Part shown: positions 21,640 to 33,465 of the stretch, one piece after another
Layout of the letters: each line of letters begins with the position of its first letter
How positions within the stretch are numbered: position 1 is the first letter of the stretch
Assembly (NCBI RefSeq): GCF_026210795.1
Contig: NC_089441.1
Location: 2,790,001 to 2,854,000 of the forward strand
Reading direction: 5' to 3'
DNA from: Rhizophagus irregularis
Taxonomy: Eukaryota; Glomeromycota; Glomeromycetes; Glomerales; Glomeraceae
Length of the DNA: 64,000 bases
The notes under the pieces: generated by a model
Databases searched by the model: none
Told to the model about the DNA's origin: nothing
Seen by the model: the letters and a program-made list of their open reading frames with translations, nothing else
Made by a program: the position numbers and the translations under genes

Positions 21640-22010
21640 TAATAAAATAATATTGTAGTACATTGTGCATTTTATTAATTTTAAATAATAAATTTAAATA
21701 TAATGGTTATGTGCAGCTAAACTATTGGATAAAATTTATATACTGAACAGTTTAGTATATAACATAAATATTATATATTGAATTTATTATTTACTGAACC
21801 AAATCTCTTAGAACAGCTAATTTATTATATCCTATATAGCAATAGCAAATTCATTAATTTTGATGAAAATTAATAGCTTTTAAAAATTTAAATAATGATA
21901 TATAGCATTAAATTGTTTTTATTGTAAATTTAAAATTTTATTGATAAATTCATTACAATTTAGTTGAAATTTAATAAATATTAATTTAATGGATCATTTT
22001 AACGCTCACC
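21640..22010. other. AT-rich stretch without a gene
   Basis: Only short repeats such as ATATAGCA/TATTATA. No open frame, no inverted ends. Probably decayed transposon sequence between the pogo remnant and the MULE-like element. Confidence 0.4.
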
Positions 22011-23310
22011 AGTGGTGAAATTCACCCAAGGTAAAGTTCACCTATATTACATAATTTATTAAAATTTAAATTGTTTTGTTTTGAAAAAAATAATAATTTT
22101 ATTAATAAAAATATTTATATAAAATATATAGTTTAAATATAATAATATATTATACAATAATTTATAATTTAGTATTATTATAAAAAATGGATAAATCCTA
22201 TAAGTATTAAGTAGATTTTATACTGCTAAACAACTTTCAATTAATAAAGGAAGTAAATTTCATTTGACTAAAGTGGTGAAATTACACTCTAAAGTTAGTA
22301 AATGGAAAAAAGAAAAATTCGAAAGTTAGTACTATGATGAAAATGTAGATTTCTCCATATGTATTATACCTACACCCATGAAAATTAATATACAAGTAGT
22401 TTCGACCTTGCTGAACAATTTTCAATTAATTTAGTAAGTCGATTTCATTTGACTAAAGTGGTGAAATTACGCGCGGAAGTTAATAAACAAAAAAAAATTT
22501 CAAAAGTTAGTACCGTTATGAAAAATGTAGATTTCTCCATATGTATTATACCTACACCCATGAAAATTAATATAAAAGTAGTTTCGACCTTGCTGAACAA
22601 TTTTCAATTAATTTAGAAAGTCGATTTCATTTGACTAAAGTGATGAAATTACGCTCTAAAGTTAGTAAACAAAAAAAAGAAAAATTCGAAAGTTAGTACC
22701 ATTATGAAAAATGTTGGTTTCTCCATATATATTATACCTACACCCATGAAAATTAATATATACGTAGTTTCGACCTTGCTGAACAATTTTCAATTAATTT
22801 AGAAAGTCGGTTTCATTTGGCTAAAGTAGTAAAATTACGCTCTGAAGTTAATAAATGAAAAAATAATTTTGAAAGTTAGTACCATTATGAAAAATATGGG
22901 TTTCTTTATATGTATTATACCTACACTTATAAAAAATAATATACAAGTAGTTTTGGCTCTGTTGAACAACTTTTAATTAATAAAAAAAATTGATTTCATT
23001 TGACTTAAGTAGTGAAATTACACTCTAAAGTTATTAAATAAAAAATATAAAACTTTAGGAGTTAAACAGTTAGTAGTGTTATAAAAACACAAATTTCTCT
23101 ATAAATTTCATTTCTAATTTATGAAATTGAGTTGTATGGGTTTAATAGTATGTTTGGAAAAAAAGGTACAGTTTAAAAAAATTCATAAAAAAATTTTTAT
23201 TTACGTGTATGAAATTGTAAAACGTAATACAAACAAAATTAATATAAAACTAAAATTATCATATTACTGGTGAATTTCACCAGAGGTAAATTCACCCCTG
23301 GTGAATATAA
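22010..23310. mobile_element. MULE-like non-autonomous element with 180-bp satellite, copy 1
   Basis: Inverted ends CTCACCAGTGGTGAAATTCA and, as reverse complement of the right end, TTCACCAGGGGTGAATTTAC. The interior (22200-23120) has about five units of a roughly 185-bp repeat marked by CATTTGACTAAAGTGGTGAA and CGACCTTGCTGAACAA. The exact border and TSD are not resolved. CACCAGTGGTG termini are shared with the 9-bp-TSD element at 29183-29614 and the MULE at 41262, so a MULE origin is likely. Confidence 0.7.
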
Positions 23311-23402
23311 AATTAATCCTAATTTAATTATATAAAATTTAATGATAAAAGTTAATATTAAATTAATACTACGTACTGCTTAATTTTGGAATGGTATGAA
23401 CC

Positions 23403-24511
23403 AGGACCCCGAAGAATACATATACAACTCAGATCCAGACCCAAAATATTAATATAACTTTATACGCCTAATTTTATTAGAAGTTTTATACAAAATCATC
23501 ACATAAGTTCAAATTTTATTATAAATTATACAATTATAAATCTGAGTTTATATAAAAAAAAATTTTTAAAGAAAAATTTCAAATAAATTTTATTGAAAAA
23601 TTCTAACAAATACTTAAAAAATTTCTTAAAAAACAACTATTAAAAAATAACTTAAATAAAATTTTTAAACAAAATTGCATGTTAAAATTTTAAATACCTT
23701 ATAGATATTAATGCCCAATATGTATAATATAGTAAGTTTTATGCAAAAATGTGTATACTACAAAATAAAAGAAAATACATTTTGTTATGTATCTTACCAC
23801 CCAGTGATCGTAAAAAGATGAAACACAGCTCGTTGGATTCGTCTTGACAAGACGAATCGAATGATAGTAGTTTCGTGTTTCTAGGTGTGATAGGTGTTGA
23901 GCTATACCACACATCGGCACTTTGTATTTTCGTCCACTGTGCATTTTTACATTTTATCACATAACTCGGCATCTATCGCACCTAGAAATATGAAACTACC
24001 ACCATTCGACTCGTCGTATTGAGACGAATCTAACAAGCTGTGTTTCGTTTCTCTACGATCACTGGATGCCGAGATATGTAATAAAATGTATTTTTTTTTT
24101 AATTTTGTAAATGAATTTTAAAAAAATTTCATCATTTTTATTAAAAAAATGTCTTTAAACGAACTCCTAAAAACTTCTCAAACAAAAAACAATTTCTATT
24201 AAAAAATATTTCAAGTGTTTTTTAAAACAAATAAAAAAACTCTTTATTAAAAAATATCTTAAAAATTTCTTAAAACAAAAAATAAAAAAAATAAAAAATT
24301 TTAAACGTATATAAAAAAAATTTTAATATCCATTATATAAAATGAAAATCTTACTTATAGTAAAAATCATTATTGTTATACAAATAAAAATCTGACTTTT
24401 TGCGTAACTGCTATTTGGTTATACAATTTCAAACATATGACTTATTAAGAAATTACATAGTAAGTTTATACAAAATTAGATCCCAGTATTATATGTATTC
24501 TTCGGGGTCCT
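23403..24511. mobile_element. hAT-type element, complete reverse copy of 14543-18631 without the CACTA insert
   Basis: Ends AGGACCCCGAAGAATACATA are perfectly inverted. Flanks share only GAACC, so the TSD is partly lost. It aligns over its length with the interrupted copy and provides the empty site for the CACTA insertion near 23600-23612. It contains two palindromic modules (23836-23862, 24000-24030). Open frames across it are repeat-derived. Confidence 0.85.
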
Positions 24512-24739
24512 GAACCGTATTGTAAGTTTAGAAGACTTAAGTAAAGTTGTTTAGCATATTAGAGATCCTGGGCAAAACTGAAATATTTAGTCATTTGATT
24601 AAACTGAAATAATTTAGACATTTAAAATTAAAAGACAAAATGCCAAAATTTAATATTCTATAGTATTTATAGATTTTTTATAGATTTCCATGGATTTTTA
24701 ATTTTAATAATTACTTATAAAAAAAAAAATTTATATTTT

Positions 24740-25140
24740 TTTTTTTCTGCAATGCATTTGATAGTTTATTAAACAGTAAAATTGACTTCAGAAAATACAT
24801 AAAGTATAAAAAACTCTTAAATCTAACTATCTAACATCATTAATTACCAAACCACTCATCATGCTTAAGGTTACTTGTCTAAACCTCTTCAAAATTCTAC
24901 GATTAGTTTTGTTAAAATTTTACTATAGATTTATTATAGTTTTGGCAGAGTTTTGGCAGTTTTGGCACTTATAATAAGTTTTGGCAGTTTCGCCTTTTTC
25001 CAAAGTTTCGCCAGTTTTTTAATATAACTTTAATATAGTTTCAGCAGAATTTCGCTTTTTGGCAAAATGCTATCTTGCCTAAACCCCTAAGTTTCGGCAA
25101 GCAACCTTAATCATGCTATTAAAGCACCCCACGTGTGTAC
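24740..25140. repeat. Dispersed repeat shared with 39985-40120
   Basis: Outside the 244-bp MITE, the sequence CTGCAATGCATTTGATAGTTTATTAA .. ACCAAACCACTCATCATGCT / ATTAAAGCACCCCACGTGTG matches 39998-40120 in order. The second copy lacks the MITE and shows the empty site. Its nature is unknown; a decayed terminus of a larger element is possible. Confidence 0.6.
24866..25109. mobile_element. 244-bp hAT-type MITE, copy 3
   Basis: Perfect TSD ATCATGCT (24858-24865, 25110-25117). Ends TAAGGTTACTTG and CAAGCAACCTTA. Exactly the same length as the other two copies. Confidence 0.9.
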
Positions 25141-25370
25141 TGTTAGGTGAAGTTTTTGCTCAAAGGGTATAGTTTGTGTCGTCGTGTGAAATGGCCATTC
25201 CCAGCGTAAATGCCGTTTTTATTGCCAAAGCTTATCGCAAGACCCTACTTTACATTGCAAATAAAAAAGAAAAAAAAAACAAATTTTAACATTGTGAATG
25301 AATAAGACCCTGATGTATAAATTCCATTTAGATTGATCCTTTCACAAGTGTCCTGAAAGTGTAAGGAGAA

Positions 25371-26652
25371 TAAAGCTCTGCATGAAATGAAGTCAAGCTA
25401 TGGTAATGGGCTTTTCGAAGCTCAGCTGAACCTGAACCGAGCCATGACAATTGGCTGAGAATGCGAAACCAACTCGAAAAGAAGCTCGAGAATAAAATAG
25501 CTCAAAAAAGTTCAAAACTGTATAAGTCAGCTCAAAAGGCTCGAGCTGACTTGTAAGTTATCATACAAAAAATGTTGCGAAACGTTTTTATATTATAATA
25601 TATTAAAAAAATATTTCACAACGTTTTTTTTCGATATTCTAATAAAAAACAGGGTGAAACATTTTTTCGTAATAATATATTTAAGAAAAAAACGTTTCGC
25701 AACATTTTTTTCGATATTTTAATAAAAAACGTTGTGAAAACGTTTTTTCAAAATATTATATTTAAAAAAATGTTTTGCAACATTTTTTTTGATATTTTTA
25801 ATAAAAAAACATTGTGAAAACGTTTTTTATTAATAATATATTTAAAAAAAATGTTTCGCAACATTTTTTTTCAATATTTTAATGAAAATGTTGCAAAACA
25901 TTTTTTTCAAAGTATTATATTAAAAAAAACATTTTGCAACGTTTTTTTCAATGTTTTAATTAAAAAACGTTGCGAAACGTTTTTTCGTAATAATATATTT
26001 AAGAAAAAAATGTTTCGCAACATTTTTTTCGATATTTTAATAAAAAACGTTGCGAAAACGTTTTTCAAAATATTATATTTAAAAAAAACATTTCACAACA
26101 TTTTTCGATATTTTTAATAAAGAAATGTTGTGAAAACATTTTTTATTAATAATATATTTAAAAAAAAACGTTTTGCAACGTTTTTTTTCAATGTTTTAAT
26201 AAAAACATTGCGAAAATGTTTTTTTCAAAATATTATGTTAGAAAAAAATGTTTCACAACATTTTTTTTCAATGTTTTAATTAAAAAACGTTGCGAAAACA
26301 TTTTTTTCAAATATTATATTAAAAAAAAAACATTTCGCAACATTTTTTTTGGATGTTTTAATTAAAAAACGTTGCGAAAATATTTTTCTTAATAATATAT
26401 TTAAAACAAAAATGTTTCGCAACGTTTTTTTCAATGTTTTAATAAAAAACGTTGCGAAACATTTTTCTGAAGATAAAGCTTGAGCCTAGCTTGGCTCGAG
26501 CCAGGTTTTTAATGGCTGACTCACTTGCTTCGAGCCAAAATTTTTTAAAATTTTTTATGGCTCAGCTCATTCCGGCTCAGGCCAGAATTTTTTTTTTGAG
26601 CCAAGCTGAGCCAGACTGTGGCTCGGCTCAAGCCAGCTCGTGCGGAGCTTTA
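25371..26652. mobile_element. hAT-type word-array element (GGCTCGAGCC words, AACGTTGCGAAACGTT hairpins)
   Basis: Perfect TSD AAGGAGAA (25363-25370, 26653-26660). Inverted ends TAAAGCTCTGCATGA and TAAAGCTCCGCACGA. Subterminal 150-200 bp on each side consist of GAGCC/GGCTCGAGC words. The centre (25570-26465) is an array of hairpin units such as AAAACGTTTCGCAACATTTT joined by ATATTTTAATAAAAAA spacers. The open frame over the array encodes Phe/Asn/Lys repeats only. Confidence 0.88.
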
Positions 26653-26689
26653 AAGGAGAAAGTAGCATTTTCTATCCGAGTCATAGGAT

Positions 26690-27700
26690 CTTAGAACGCA
26701 TTATAAAACCAGAACTGGTCAGATAAAGCGAAACATTCCCAATTCTTGGAATTGTCCAATCGTATTTGGCCCCATTACATTTGGACCGTTTACAAGTTGT
26801 ATGTTGTATAAAAAGGCAGACTCTAACATCAGATGTCTATTGTCATGACTTAAATGTTTGAACACTGTAAGCTGCCAACCATCATCATTCCCATTCAACC
26901 TAACAAGGTAAGCTCTATCCAAATTTATAAGGGAAAGTAAAGAAATAATGCTATAACTATATCTAAAAAATTTTACTAAATAAATGTAGTGAATAATAGA
27001 AAAAAAAATTAAAAGATGAACAAAAAAGAAAATCTGGGTGCCATAATATTGAAGTTTGTTTTTATCCTACTTTCTCTAAGGTGTATATGCATAATCGAAA
27101 ATGAGATCTAAGGTCTTTATCAAAGGTTGTTTAAAGAAAAACCAGATTCAGTTAGTTCCACAATATCGGATAAAGGATGGACCAAACATTATACCAAAAA
27201 AACCATCAAAATTCCATAAAAAGTAATCCGTTTTGTAAGTTGTTTCAAAATAGAAGTTTTCTTTCAAGTTGTGAGTTATTTGTTGTTGTGCTAGCAATTT
27301 GCGAAAAGCAACCAAAAACACGTCAAATTTATAATATGATTTGATCTAAAATTCTTCAGATGGTGTCCTAATCGGAAGTCTTATGACTTGATGAATAGAA
27401 AATACTGACGGGTATGAGTAAATAATAGGCATTGAAGAAGGTGTAGAAGGAGGTAAAGGTATGTATAGTTTAAAACATTCGAGTAAGCTAGTTAAAATCT
27501 CCTAGAGATAGTATTGTGTATAATGCTTAAGTTGTTGTAGAGCTGTCACGTATTTCTTGATAGCCTGGTTGAGTATCTTGAATAGCAAGAGTCCGTTGGT
27601 GTAAAGAAAATGGTTGTGGAGAAAGTCCACAAAATCTTTATTATTTAGAAGTTCGTTGATTATTCTTTCCATGTCCAAGGTTTATTTATTCCGCTTAAAA
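26690..27700 (-). pseudogene. Unrecognised protein-coding remnant
   Basis: Two non-repetitive minus-strand stretches look like real protein: 26922-26719 (LVRLNGNDDGWQLTVFKHLS .. GPNTIGQFQELGMF) and about 27680-27340 (MERIINELLNNKDFVDFLHN .. QAIKKYVTALQQLKHYTQ .. PSTPSSMPIIYSYPSVF) with a stop in the second. The composition is balanced and GC is higher than the surroundings. I do not recognise a family. They may be exons of one decayed gene or of a lost transposon gene. Confidence 0.35.
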
Positions 27701-28335
27701 AAGATAGTTTAAGTTTGTCCTCATCTCGTCATTATCCAAAGCTTGCTTATTCTGGACGGTACGCCTCTCCAAACTGTCTTGAGTCCAGAAACCTCACAAA
27801 GAAAAGAAAAACGCGTAAGATAAGAAAAAGGTGAAGAAAAAAATTTTCTAACTCTAAAATAAACCACTACAGGTTCTTTGCTATCAATCAAGGCTATGCT
27901 TGAAGTGTATAAAATAAAATAAAAGTGTATAAAATATAAGCGAAAATAATAAAAAAATAAAAAAAATTATATTGAAAAAATATGGTCTAGACGTTTAGGA
28001 AAGAGTTCAAAAAAAAAAAATTTATATTAAAATATAATATTTTTTAAAGAAATTTATAATATATGTATAATATAATTTCATATATTTTTATAATAAAACT
28101 ATAATTTTATATAATTAAAATTTAAACTTAAAAATTATTACTATATAGTTTAGTTAATGACAAAACTGAAACTAGTTGGTGATAAAACTGAAATTTTTGG
28201 CAAAAAGAGTTTAACTAGGTATCACTATAGCATATACAGAATTATTCTATATACTGCTAAATAGATTTTTCACTTTATAATATAAATTTAGGTTTAAAAA
28301 TTAAAGTAAATTCATTCTGTTTCAAATATAAATTA
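27700..28335. other. AT-rich stretch without a gene
   Basis: Two copies of AAAAGTGTATAAAATA near 27905-27935, otherwise AT-rich with poly-A runs. No open frame or inverted ends recognised. Confidence 0.4.
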
Positions 28336-28379
28336 GGGGCGTGCCAGAAATCAGCTGATTTGAAAGGGGTGGGGGAGTC

Positions 28380-29120
28380 GGCCATCCTTAACCTGATCCA
28401 CCGGTCCAGATGCTTATTCTGGACCAGTCAACTTTTGATTGGCTAATCAGCCCTTTTATTACATAACTCCGGCATAATTTATTTTATCTCTTACTCTTCC
28501 TATCTTTCACTCTTTCTCTATTCTTTTTTGTGGTATGTTAGTACTTAGTATTTCATATTTCATTTCAGTTTGTATATTTTAATTTTAGTTGTATTTATTG
28601 TAGTTTTATGATAATACTAAATGTTTTTTATTTTCTTTTTGAAGAGTTTTATGATATATTGATATTATTCTGGAAATCAAGTGTTTTTTTTTTAAGTTTT
28701 GGGGTTAAGCAAAGTTGTTGAAAAAAGGTTGTAAATTACGCATTTATAACAAAACTTTTAAAGCTAATATAATACTATTACTTTGTACTTTTGTTTTGAT
28801 ATTAACGTTAAAATAATTTTAATAATAAAATTACAGTAAAAAATAATGTAAAGACCTTTTTTATAAAGTTATATATGCAATTTTACTTATTTATTAATAA
28901 AGTTTAATAAAATGCATACCAGAGTACAAATTTTAAATAACATATTACTTTAAAATGGTAGTATTAAATGCTTTAAAAAAAGGCATTTCGTACCTTTTTT
29001 TTAAAAAAAAACGCGAATTGTTTTTTTTTCCAAGACAAATGTTACACAAAACAATCTCATCCAATTAGATTTGCTGGTCCAGGATAAGCATCTGGACCGT
29101 GGCCCAGGATAAGGATGCTC
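28380..29120. mobile_element. MULE-type MITE, 9-bp TSD GGGGGAGTC
   Basis: TSD GGGGGAGTC on both sides (28371-28379, 29121-29129). The ends carry about 48 bp of imperfect inverted repeat, including GGTCCAGATGCTTAT and CTGGACCAG. The interior is AT-rich with no gene. A 9-bp TSD with a long TIR is MULE-like. Confidence 0.85.
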
Positions 29121-29182
29121 GGGGGAGTCAAGCTTTAGATCAGGTCTATATATATCACATGACATTTATATATTTAAATATA

Positions 29183-29614
29183 GGGTATTGCTAAATATCA
29201 CCAGTGGTGATCATTACCACATGTAAAATATTTTTTGAATTTTCAAAAATTTTTGACTGAGATATTATTCTAATTATAATATAAATATTATTACTATATG
29301 TAAATTTATGGGTAGAACAAGTTTGCTTTAGATTATAAAGACTGTTGTTTAGATAGTTTTTGAGAAAAATAGGAAAGTTTGATTTTATAAGCAAAATACA
29401 ATTTTTTGTTTTAAAAAAGATTTTTTTTAGTTAAATTTTCAAAATTTTAGTGTAATTAGTATCTACTTAGGTTTATTTTACACATTTATTATTTAAATTG
29501 AAATTTTTGAAAAAAAATTTATGATGTGTTTTTTAACTCTGGCCAAAATTATAATTTTCGGCCAGAATTAAGTGGTGTGGTGACGATCACCACTGGTGAT
29601 ATTTAGCAATACCC
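29183..29614. mobile_element. MULE-type MITE with CACCAGTGGTGA ends, 9-bp TSD
   Basis: Perfect TSD TTAAATATA (29174-29182, 29615-29623). Inverted ends GGGTATTGCTAAATATCACC, continuing into AGTGGTGATC. The interior open frame on the minus strand has no support. The same CACCAGTGGTG core occurs at the ends of the elements at 22010, 41262 and 45280. Confidence 0.9.
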
Positions 29615-30007
29615 TTAAATATAAATGTAAGTAATTTAATTATTTTTATATAATTATTATAATGCAATTATCTTGACTTCTAGTGATCCAATTTTAATAA
29701 ACTTTTTTTTAATTTATAGCTCTCATTTAGCTCTACAAATCTAGCTTTACAAAACAAAAAAAAGTTTGTTCAAATTAAATTGCTAGAAGCTAAGATATTT
29801 GTATTTACATTATAATAATTATTATAATGCAATTATCTTGACTTCTAGTGATCCAATTTTAATAAACTTTTTTTTAATTTATAGCTCTCATTTAGTTCTA
29901 TAAATCTAGCAATATTTAATAGTAATAATTTTTTTAGCCAATCAGATTTCAATCAGGGTTAAGGCTACTAATTGAGAGAAATCAGCTGATTTCTGACACG
30001 CCCTTTA

Positions 30008-31520
30008 GATATTAATTTTATTAAAATAATTAAATATTTATTTAGTAATTAGCATTTTTTTTCAATTTTTATTAAAGATTTTAAATAATATATTTGCTTA
30101 TTAAATTTAATAAAAATATTATTTTTTGAATTTTTTTATTGTAAAATAAAATAATAATATTCTATTCTATAGTTAGTTTAAATTTATTTTAATATTTAAA
30201 TAGATAACTTACAAACTGTATCTTAGACTTTTTCTTTTTTTCTTTTTTTTCTTTTCCTTTTTTTTGTCTTCTGATAAATATGTACAACATAAGCCAATCA
30301 AAAAATTTGAATGCCTATTTGTCACCTCCTGTAAGTTGTATGAATTTTATGCATATCCTAAATGTGTGACAGATTATGCCGATAATAAATTTTACTTTTT
30401 TTGGAAATGATTGACAAATGTGTCACAGACAGTTTTCTACAAAAATAAAAAAACTTATGTTCAAAAACCTTAAAATTATATAGAGGGATGTAATTTTGCC
30501 TGCTCTGCAATTTTATTTACATACTTAAACAATATGTTCGGCGTAACCAGTCACACATTTAGGACGTGCCATTTAGGACGTGCCAATTTAATTAAATATT
30601 ACGCCATTTATATAATCAATTCAAAATTAAATTTATATTTATACAGTTACAGTATTTTGATAATTCCCCTCAGCTTTTCAGAATTTATGTTGTCATACAT
30701 TAAAGTAGTTAGCTAACAAAAACTTATGAAATTATTTTTTTCTAAATATAGTAAAACATCCGTTAGACAATTTAAATCCTGTACTTTAGTATTCAGTCAG
30801 GCCAACATTGTTTAGATTTAAATGACATAATTATTTATTTTTAGAATATTCATCATTGAATTCGATTTTGCCGTAATACAAATATTGCGTGTTCTTTCGT
30901 GATTTTCTAATCATAGTTCGCACTTTCTCTTGCTACATAAATTCAAAAAAAAAAAAAGATTATTTGAATAATAAGCTTATTATAAAATAATAAATTCGAG
31001 TATCGGATATTTGCAAACTATAAAATAAAATGTTCAGTACACGCGAGAAAGTAAAGTGGTACGATACAATTTTACCTTGTAAAAGATCTGTTGTGCATAT
31101 GGATTGCATCGAGACAGGTAATTTATTTTTCTTTGTATGGTAGCTTGATGCACAAGGTAATTTGGTACTTGATACAGTAACACAATTTCAGGTTTAAATT
31201 TAGAAATAATAACTATTGTGTAATTTCTCGCCTCTAATTTATATAAATATGCATCAACCCCTCTATCAAACTTCGAGTAAAAAAAATTTTAAATCTTTTT
31301 CAACCGTTTAACAACTTTTTATAGCTTATCGTTATAAAAGTGTAAAATATAGAAACATCGAATAGTATTTGAGAGAAATTTTGTATCTCTTATCTCTTGT
31401 ATATAAAACTAGATTTCAACATTTTTGCCTTCCTGACATTACTTTGAAGCATTTGCTGGACAATCGCATCATCCCTTATAATATCCATTATATCACTCCT
31501 AAAATTTTTTCATTAAAATT
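30008..31520. other. Region upstream of the PH-domain gene
   Basis: AT-rich. A polypyrimidine block at 30226-30270, a tandem ATTTAGGACGTGCC duplication near 30556-30585, and a possible short upstream exon at 31030-31118 (MFSTREKVKWYDTILPCK .. HMDCIET followed by GTAATT) that I cannot connect to the gene with confidence. The promoter of the PH gene must lie here. Confidence 0.4.
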
Positions 31521-32631
31521 ATGCAATTTACAAACGAGGGACAAAAGTCTGGATGGTTGACAAAGCTTGGAGGAAACTCTCTAAGAAAAACTTGGAAGCG
31601 TCGATGGTTTGATTTAAGAGGAAGTTATTTATATTATTATCGACAACAGGTTTGTGTAATTTCGGGTGGCTTGGTGAAGTTTACATCTATACCTAAAATA
31701 CTTAAATTATTTAAATTTTCAGAACGACACAGAACCTTCAGGAGTGATAAATCTTTCATTATTTAACTCAATATGCCAAGATTCGTCCGCCACAAAAAAA
31801 TCACAATATTGTATACGTATCGAAAAGGTTATACGTGAATCTGATTCGATTAATTCTAACATAAGCTATCGAGAAACAATTTCCATAAAAAAAGCAACTT
31901 TATTTCTTGCATTCGCCGATAGTGAAAGTGAAATGCAGGATTGGATTACGATACTTGAAAAACGTTTGGGTGGACGAAATATTGTTGATATTGTTCTAGA
32001 TAGATTAGAACTTTTTAACGGTATGGGAATACATAGAAGACAAGGAAGTTATGGTTCATTGAATTCGTTTTATTCCAGGAATAGCAGCTTTTATTCTTCA
32101 GGTGGTTCGACATCTGAATCAACTTTATCTTCTAGACGTCCATCTTTGGATTCTCTCAGCATAGATACTCCATCTTTAGACTCTAGGAGTTCAATTGATT
32201 CATTTCATAATGGACAAAGTAGTGTTGCTAGTACAACTATTTCACAAAAACAATCATTTTCTCGCCCAGAGACTCCTTCAAGTTTAGTTGAAAGACTTGG
32301 AATAGGACAACCAATTCTTCGTAAACCTGCTTCACACTCATGTTTGCAGGATAGACGTAACGTAAATGGTCACAATAGTTCGAATAATAGCAAACTTGTT
32401 CGTAAACTCTCTCTTACTTTCAAAGAATCACCAAATAGAATTCCGTCAGCTCCACTAATTATGGTACATGGAGAAAACTCGAAATTTACATCTTCGCCCG
32501 ATGTCGTTTACTTTCCAAAGCATTGTAACAAAAAGAAAATAGAGGAAGATAAATTAATTGGAAATCCGAGTCCACCTTCACCTGCTACTCCAATTGCGAA
32601 TGTATTTCCGAGCCATTTAGCAGATAATTAA
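31521..32631 (+). CDS. PH-domain protein (2 exons, 345 aa)
   Basis: Exons 31521-31649 and 31723-32631; the 73-bp intron has GTTTGT..CAG ends and phase 0. The N-terminus is a pleckstrin homology domain, residues about 9-126: GWLTKLGGNSLRKTWKRRWF then DLRGSYLYYY (strands 1-3 with the basic loop expected to bind phosphoinositides), ending in the characteristic C-terminal helix with its Trp (ESEMQDWITILEKRL). The rest is a low-complexity, Ser-rich tail with many RRxS and SP motifs, suggesting a phosphorylated adaptor. Probably acts at a membrane; the ligand is unknown. Start chosen because it immediately precedes the domain and the frame closes upstream; an extra 5' exon is possible. It converges with the WBP2-like gene. 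Confidence 0.85.
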
Positions 32632-33465
32632 TGAACTTGTCAAAATATAAATATAAATACAATATGTTTATTTTAAAAAAAAAAAAATTTAACCATATAC
32701 ATGATTTTTGGATTTTAAGGGGATAAATGAACAAGATGTCTCTCCTTTTTTTTCATTTGCAAAGTTTGTACATATGCAATACCATTAATACCATTTTACC
32801 AGTTTGTAATTTGCTTATCATAAAATTTTTATTCTAAAGTAATGTTTCCCTTTATATAGACTTGTTAAATATTATATTCCTCCAAAAGCATTGCATGCAT
32901 TTTAGTTTTCTATTTTCGTCTACTTTATCGACGACAGTTTAAGATTTATCTTCTTAATAGATTTTTTATTATTATTCTTCAAAAAATTATCATCAAATAA
33001 AGCATTGGTGACTTTGTAGAAAGGTTGAATAAAATTTATAATGATAGTATTTGCCTGTAACAAATCTTTCTAATTTCTAATATGCGTTTTTTTATTTAAT
33101 GATACAATAACTTTTATATAATAGTTATTGTGTCAGACAGTCAGACAAGATCATGCTGAAAATATAATTAGGTGATGTTTTGATGAAAATATTATCTGTT
33201 ATAGCCTACATGATTGCAAATATTTAGCCATTAACAAAATCACTATCCTAATAGACTGACCAATAAATTATTTTTTTAAAGCATTATAAATTAACTTAAA
33301 TAAAATAAATAAAATACAATTATTTCATAAAGTAATAAATCACACGAAATATTCTGATAATGATAAACTAAATTAATCTATCAAAATTGGTAACCTATTA
33401 TTATATAATGAACTATTTTATTTAGTATTAGTTTTCGCTAAATCCCGAACTTCTAATATCATAAC
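32632..33465. other. Convergent intergenic region
   Basis: 3' ends of the PH gene (+) and the WBP2-like gene (-) face each other across 834 bp. AT-rich with AATAAA-like words. No element ends or open frames seen. Confidence 0.5.

Larger units (their letters stand above)
28336..30004. mobile_element. Harbinger-type element (TTA TSD) with two nested MULE MITEs
   Basis: Flanked by TTA (28333-28335, 30005-30007). Inverted ends GGGGCGTGCCAGAAATCAGC and AGGGCGTGTCAGAAATCAGC. A 3-bp TTA target and GGGC..GTG ends are typical of PIF/Harbinger. No transposase. It contains nested elements at 28380-29120 and 29183-29614 and a direct duplication of about 90 bp (29645-29740 and 29822-29912). Confidence 0.8.

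Noticed and set aside
25851-26117. Open frame with KKTFCNVFFNVLIKKRC-type repeats
   Set aside because: Lies on the AACGTTGCGAAACGTT hairpin array and repeats with it.
31030-31118. Upstream first exon of the PH-domain gene
   Set aside because: It starts with ATG and ends before a GT, but no in-frame acceptor joins it to 31521 convincingly; kept only as a note.
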